A stretch of DNA of 64,000 nucleotides from CAWBRT01 sp050015355 (lineage in GTDB: Bacteria > Acidobacteriota > Terriglobia > Terriglobales > Acidobacteriaceae): assembly GCA_050015355.1 (NCBI GenBank), contig JBEKBO010000001.1, positions 1-64,000 of the forward strand, given 5' to 3'. The notes beneath the pieces were generated by a model. The model saw only the letters and a program-made list of their open reading frames with translations, was not told the origin of the DNA and ran no database searches. The translations under genes and the position numbers were made by a program. Below are positions 62,871 to 64,000 of this stretch, piece after piece; positions within the stretch are counted from its first letter, which is position 1; each line of letters starts with the position of its first letter.

Positions 62871-64000
62871 AACCGTTACCTCCCTTTAAGAAGGCTCTTG
62901 GATCTCTAATCCGGCCCGCAATGGCGCTGGCTGCGACCGTCATCGGCGATCCCAGATAGATGTTGGCCTTCGGGCTGCCCATCCTGCCGACAAAGTTGCG
63001 ATTCGTCGAAGAAATACAGGTTTCACCGTCCGCCAGCAAGCCCGAATGCACGCCGACGCAGACGCCGCAGGTTGGCGGAAGAATCATCGCACCGGCGTCG
63101 AACAGAATTCCGAGAACTCCGTCTGCATTGGCCTGTTTCCAAATGGAACGAGAACTCGGTGACACCAGTAGCCTGACGTTCTTGGCCACTTTGCGCCCTT
63201 TCAGCAGGCGTGCGGCCGCCGCCAAGTCTTCGTAGCGCCCACCGGTGCAGGAGCCGAGATATGCCTGGTGGATCTCAGTGCCTTCCATTGTGCCTATTTC
63301 AGAGACGTTGTCTACTTCATGCGGGCAGGCGACGACCGGCACAAGTTCATCCGCGCGAAACTCGTAACGCGCGCAGTAAGTGGCATCCGAATCGCTGAAG
63401 ACCAGCGAGTATCCCGAACTGATGTTCTGGCTCTCCAGGTACTCGACAACTTTTGTGTCCGGCGACATGAGACCGACCTTGGCACCCATCTCAACCGCCA
63501 TGTTTGTGATGGCCAACCTCTGATCGAGGCTGAGCGCGTCGATCGCGCTACCGGTAAACTCGACCGCTTTGTAGGTGGCGCCGGCGTGACCAATCGCCCC
63601 GATGGTCTTGAGCGCGATGTCTTTCGCCATGACGCCATCGGGCAAATTCCCGCTCCACTTCACCTGGATGGTCTCCGGGACCCTGAGCCAGGTTTTGCCC
63701 GTAAGCAATACACCCAGCATCTCGGTGGAGCCGACTCCGGTAGCGAAAGCGCCCAATGCTCCACCCATGCAGGTGTGCGAATCGGTGCCGAGCACCACCC
63801 GGCCGGGAAGGACATGCCCGTGCTCGACCATGATCTGATGGCACGGCCCTTCCGATTCGTAGTAATTGTTGACACCGTGGTCCCGGGCCCATTCTCGCGT
63901 GAACTTCACAATCGCCGCCTGCTTCACGCTTGCCGGTGGAGTGTAGTGGTCGGAAATGACGACAACCTTGCTCGGATCCCACACCTCGTCTCGTATGGTT
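62863..64000 (-). CDS. 3-isopropylmalate/homoaconitate dehydratase-like large subunit, 5' end outside the window
   Basis: The visible 379 codons run to the window edge without a start; a GTG at 63984 is only an internal codon. GTDSHTCMGGALGAFATGVGSTE, SCTGGR (first cluster Cys) and PPTCGVCVGVHSG (other two Cys) show an intact 4Fe-4S aconitase-superfamily enzyme. About 40 residues are missing. It leads the minus-strand cluster in this window and pairs with the LeuD-like subunit. Confidence 0.92.
   Translation of the reverse strand, partial: TIRDEVWDPSKVVVISDHYTPPASVKQAAIVKFTREWARDHGVNNYYESEGPCHQIMVEHGHVLPGRVVLGTDSHTCMGGALGAFATGVGSTEMLGVLLTGKTWLRVPETIQVKWSGNLPDGVMAKDIALKTIGAIGHAGATYKAVEFTGSAIDALSLDQRLAITNMAVEMGAKVGLMSPDTKVVEYLESQNISSGYSLVFSDSDATYCARYEFRADELVPVVACPHEVDNVSEIGTMEGTEIHQAYLGSCTGGRYEDLAAAARLLKGRKVAKNVRLLVSPSSRSIWKQANADGVLGILFDAGAMILPPTCGVCVGVHSGLLADGETCISSTNRNFVGRMGSPKANIYLGSPMTVAASAIAGRIRDPRAFLKGGNGCE

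Noticed and set aside
1..64000. CRISPR arrays, rRNA and tRNA genes, prophage or integrase genes
   Set aside because: Looked for regular short repeats, T-arm consensus in gaps and phage-type proteins; none could be supported.

Overview
The window reads as chromosomal DNA of a free-living, moderately GC-rich bacterium with a versatile organic-acid and fatty-acid metabolism. The gene mix points towards an Acidobacteriota-like soil or sediment organism: an ETF/membrane Fe-S oxidoreductase module beside an acyl-CoA dehydrogenase, an MrfA/MrfB-type helicase-nuclease pair, a CarS-like membrane enzyme, and tungsten-type aldehyde oxidoreductase. This placement is inference; no rRNA or tRNA gene was found to anchor it. 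There is no CRISPR array, phage module or complete transposon. The left edge holds the tail of an IS630-type transposase and a 123-bp TA-flanked terminal-inverted-repeat element.

Layout. 1-10.4 kb: an HSDL2-like SDR, a two-domain acyl-CoA dehydrogenase, and divergently etfB-etfA and a membrane (Fe-S) ETF:quinone oxidoreductase-like protein, together an electron route from acyl-CoA oxidation to quinone; then an M20 peptidase and glycerol kinase. 10.4-17.1 kb: a tight six-gene export operon (TolC, HlyD, two ABC ATPases, two ABC-2 permeases). 17.1-20.2 kb: pseudouridine synthase, ICMT-like methyltransferase, LarA-like protein. 20.2-33.1 kb: a Liv-type ABC transport and oxidoreductase island. The binding protein livK lies on the minus strand, followed by a 90-bp livH remnant. 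On the plus strand follow an MBL hydrolase, an alcohol dehydrogenase, livH-livM-livG-livF, an aldehyde:ferredoxin oxidoreductase, an OYE-type flavoenzyme and an aminotransferase. 33.2-44.4 kb: housekeeping and accessory genes (MDR oxidoreductase, MrfB/MrfA pair, DHA2 MFS, Ntn asparaginase, CarS-like protein, metallophosphoesterase between direct repeats, ABM monooxygenase, B12/radical SAM protein).

44.5-64.0 kb: a second metabolic island. It has a frameshifted amidohydrolase, a cyclase-family hydrolase, a flavin reductase, a DUF3455 remnant, pirin, an MFS acid transporter, a Tm-1-like/PEP-hydrolase-like pair and, on the minus strand, a long co-directional run. In transcription order that run is LeuC-like, LeuD-like, AcnX small, AcnX large, SLC13 transporter, MFS, divergent enolase, OYE-type reductase, second SLC13 transporter. 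Two aconitase-superfamily hydro-lyases plus an enolase homologue, a flavin reductase and three or four carboxylate carriers suggest an uncharacterised pathway for uptake and dehydration/reduction of a hydroxylated or branched polycarboxylate.

Most notable observations: (1) livK and livHMGF are separated by a 4-kb segment bounded by inverted 90-bp copies of the livH 5' end, 76/90 identical by eye with a 22-bp perfect core; inverting the segment would restore the canonical livKHMGF order. (2) The AcnX/LeuCD/enolase/SLC13 cluster. (3) The TA-flanked element whose terminal repeat supplies the stop codon of the neighbouring SDR gene. (4) Several gene remnants (livH, DUF3455, an SGNH hydrolase tail, a one-base frameshift in an amidohydrolase) that mark past rearrangements.
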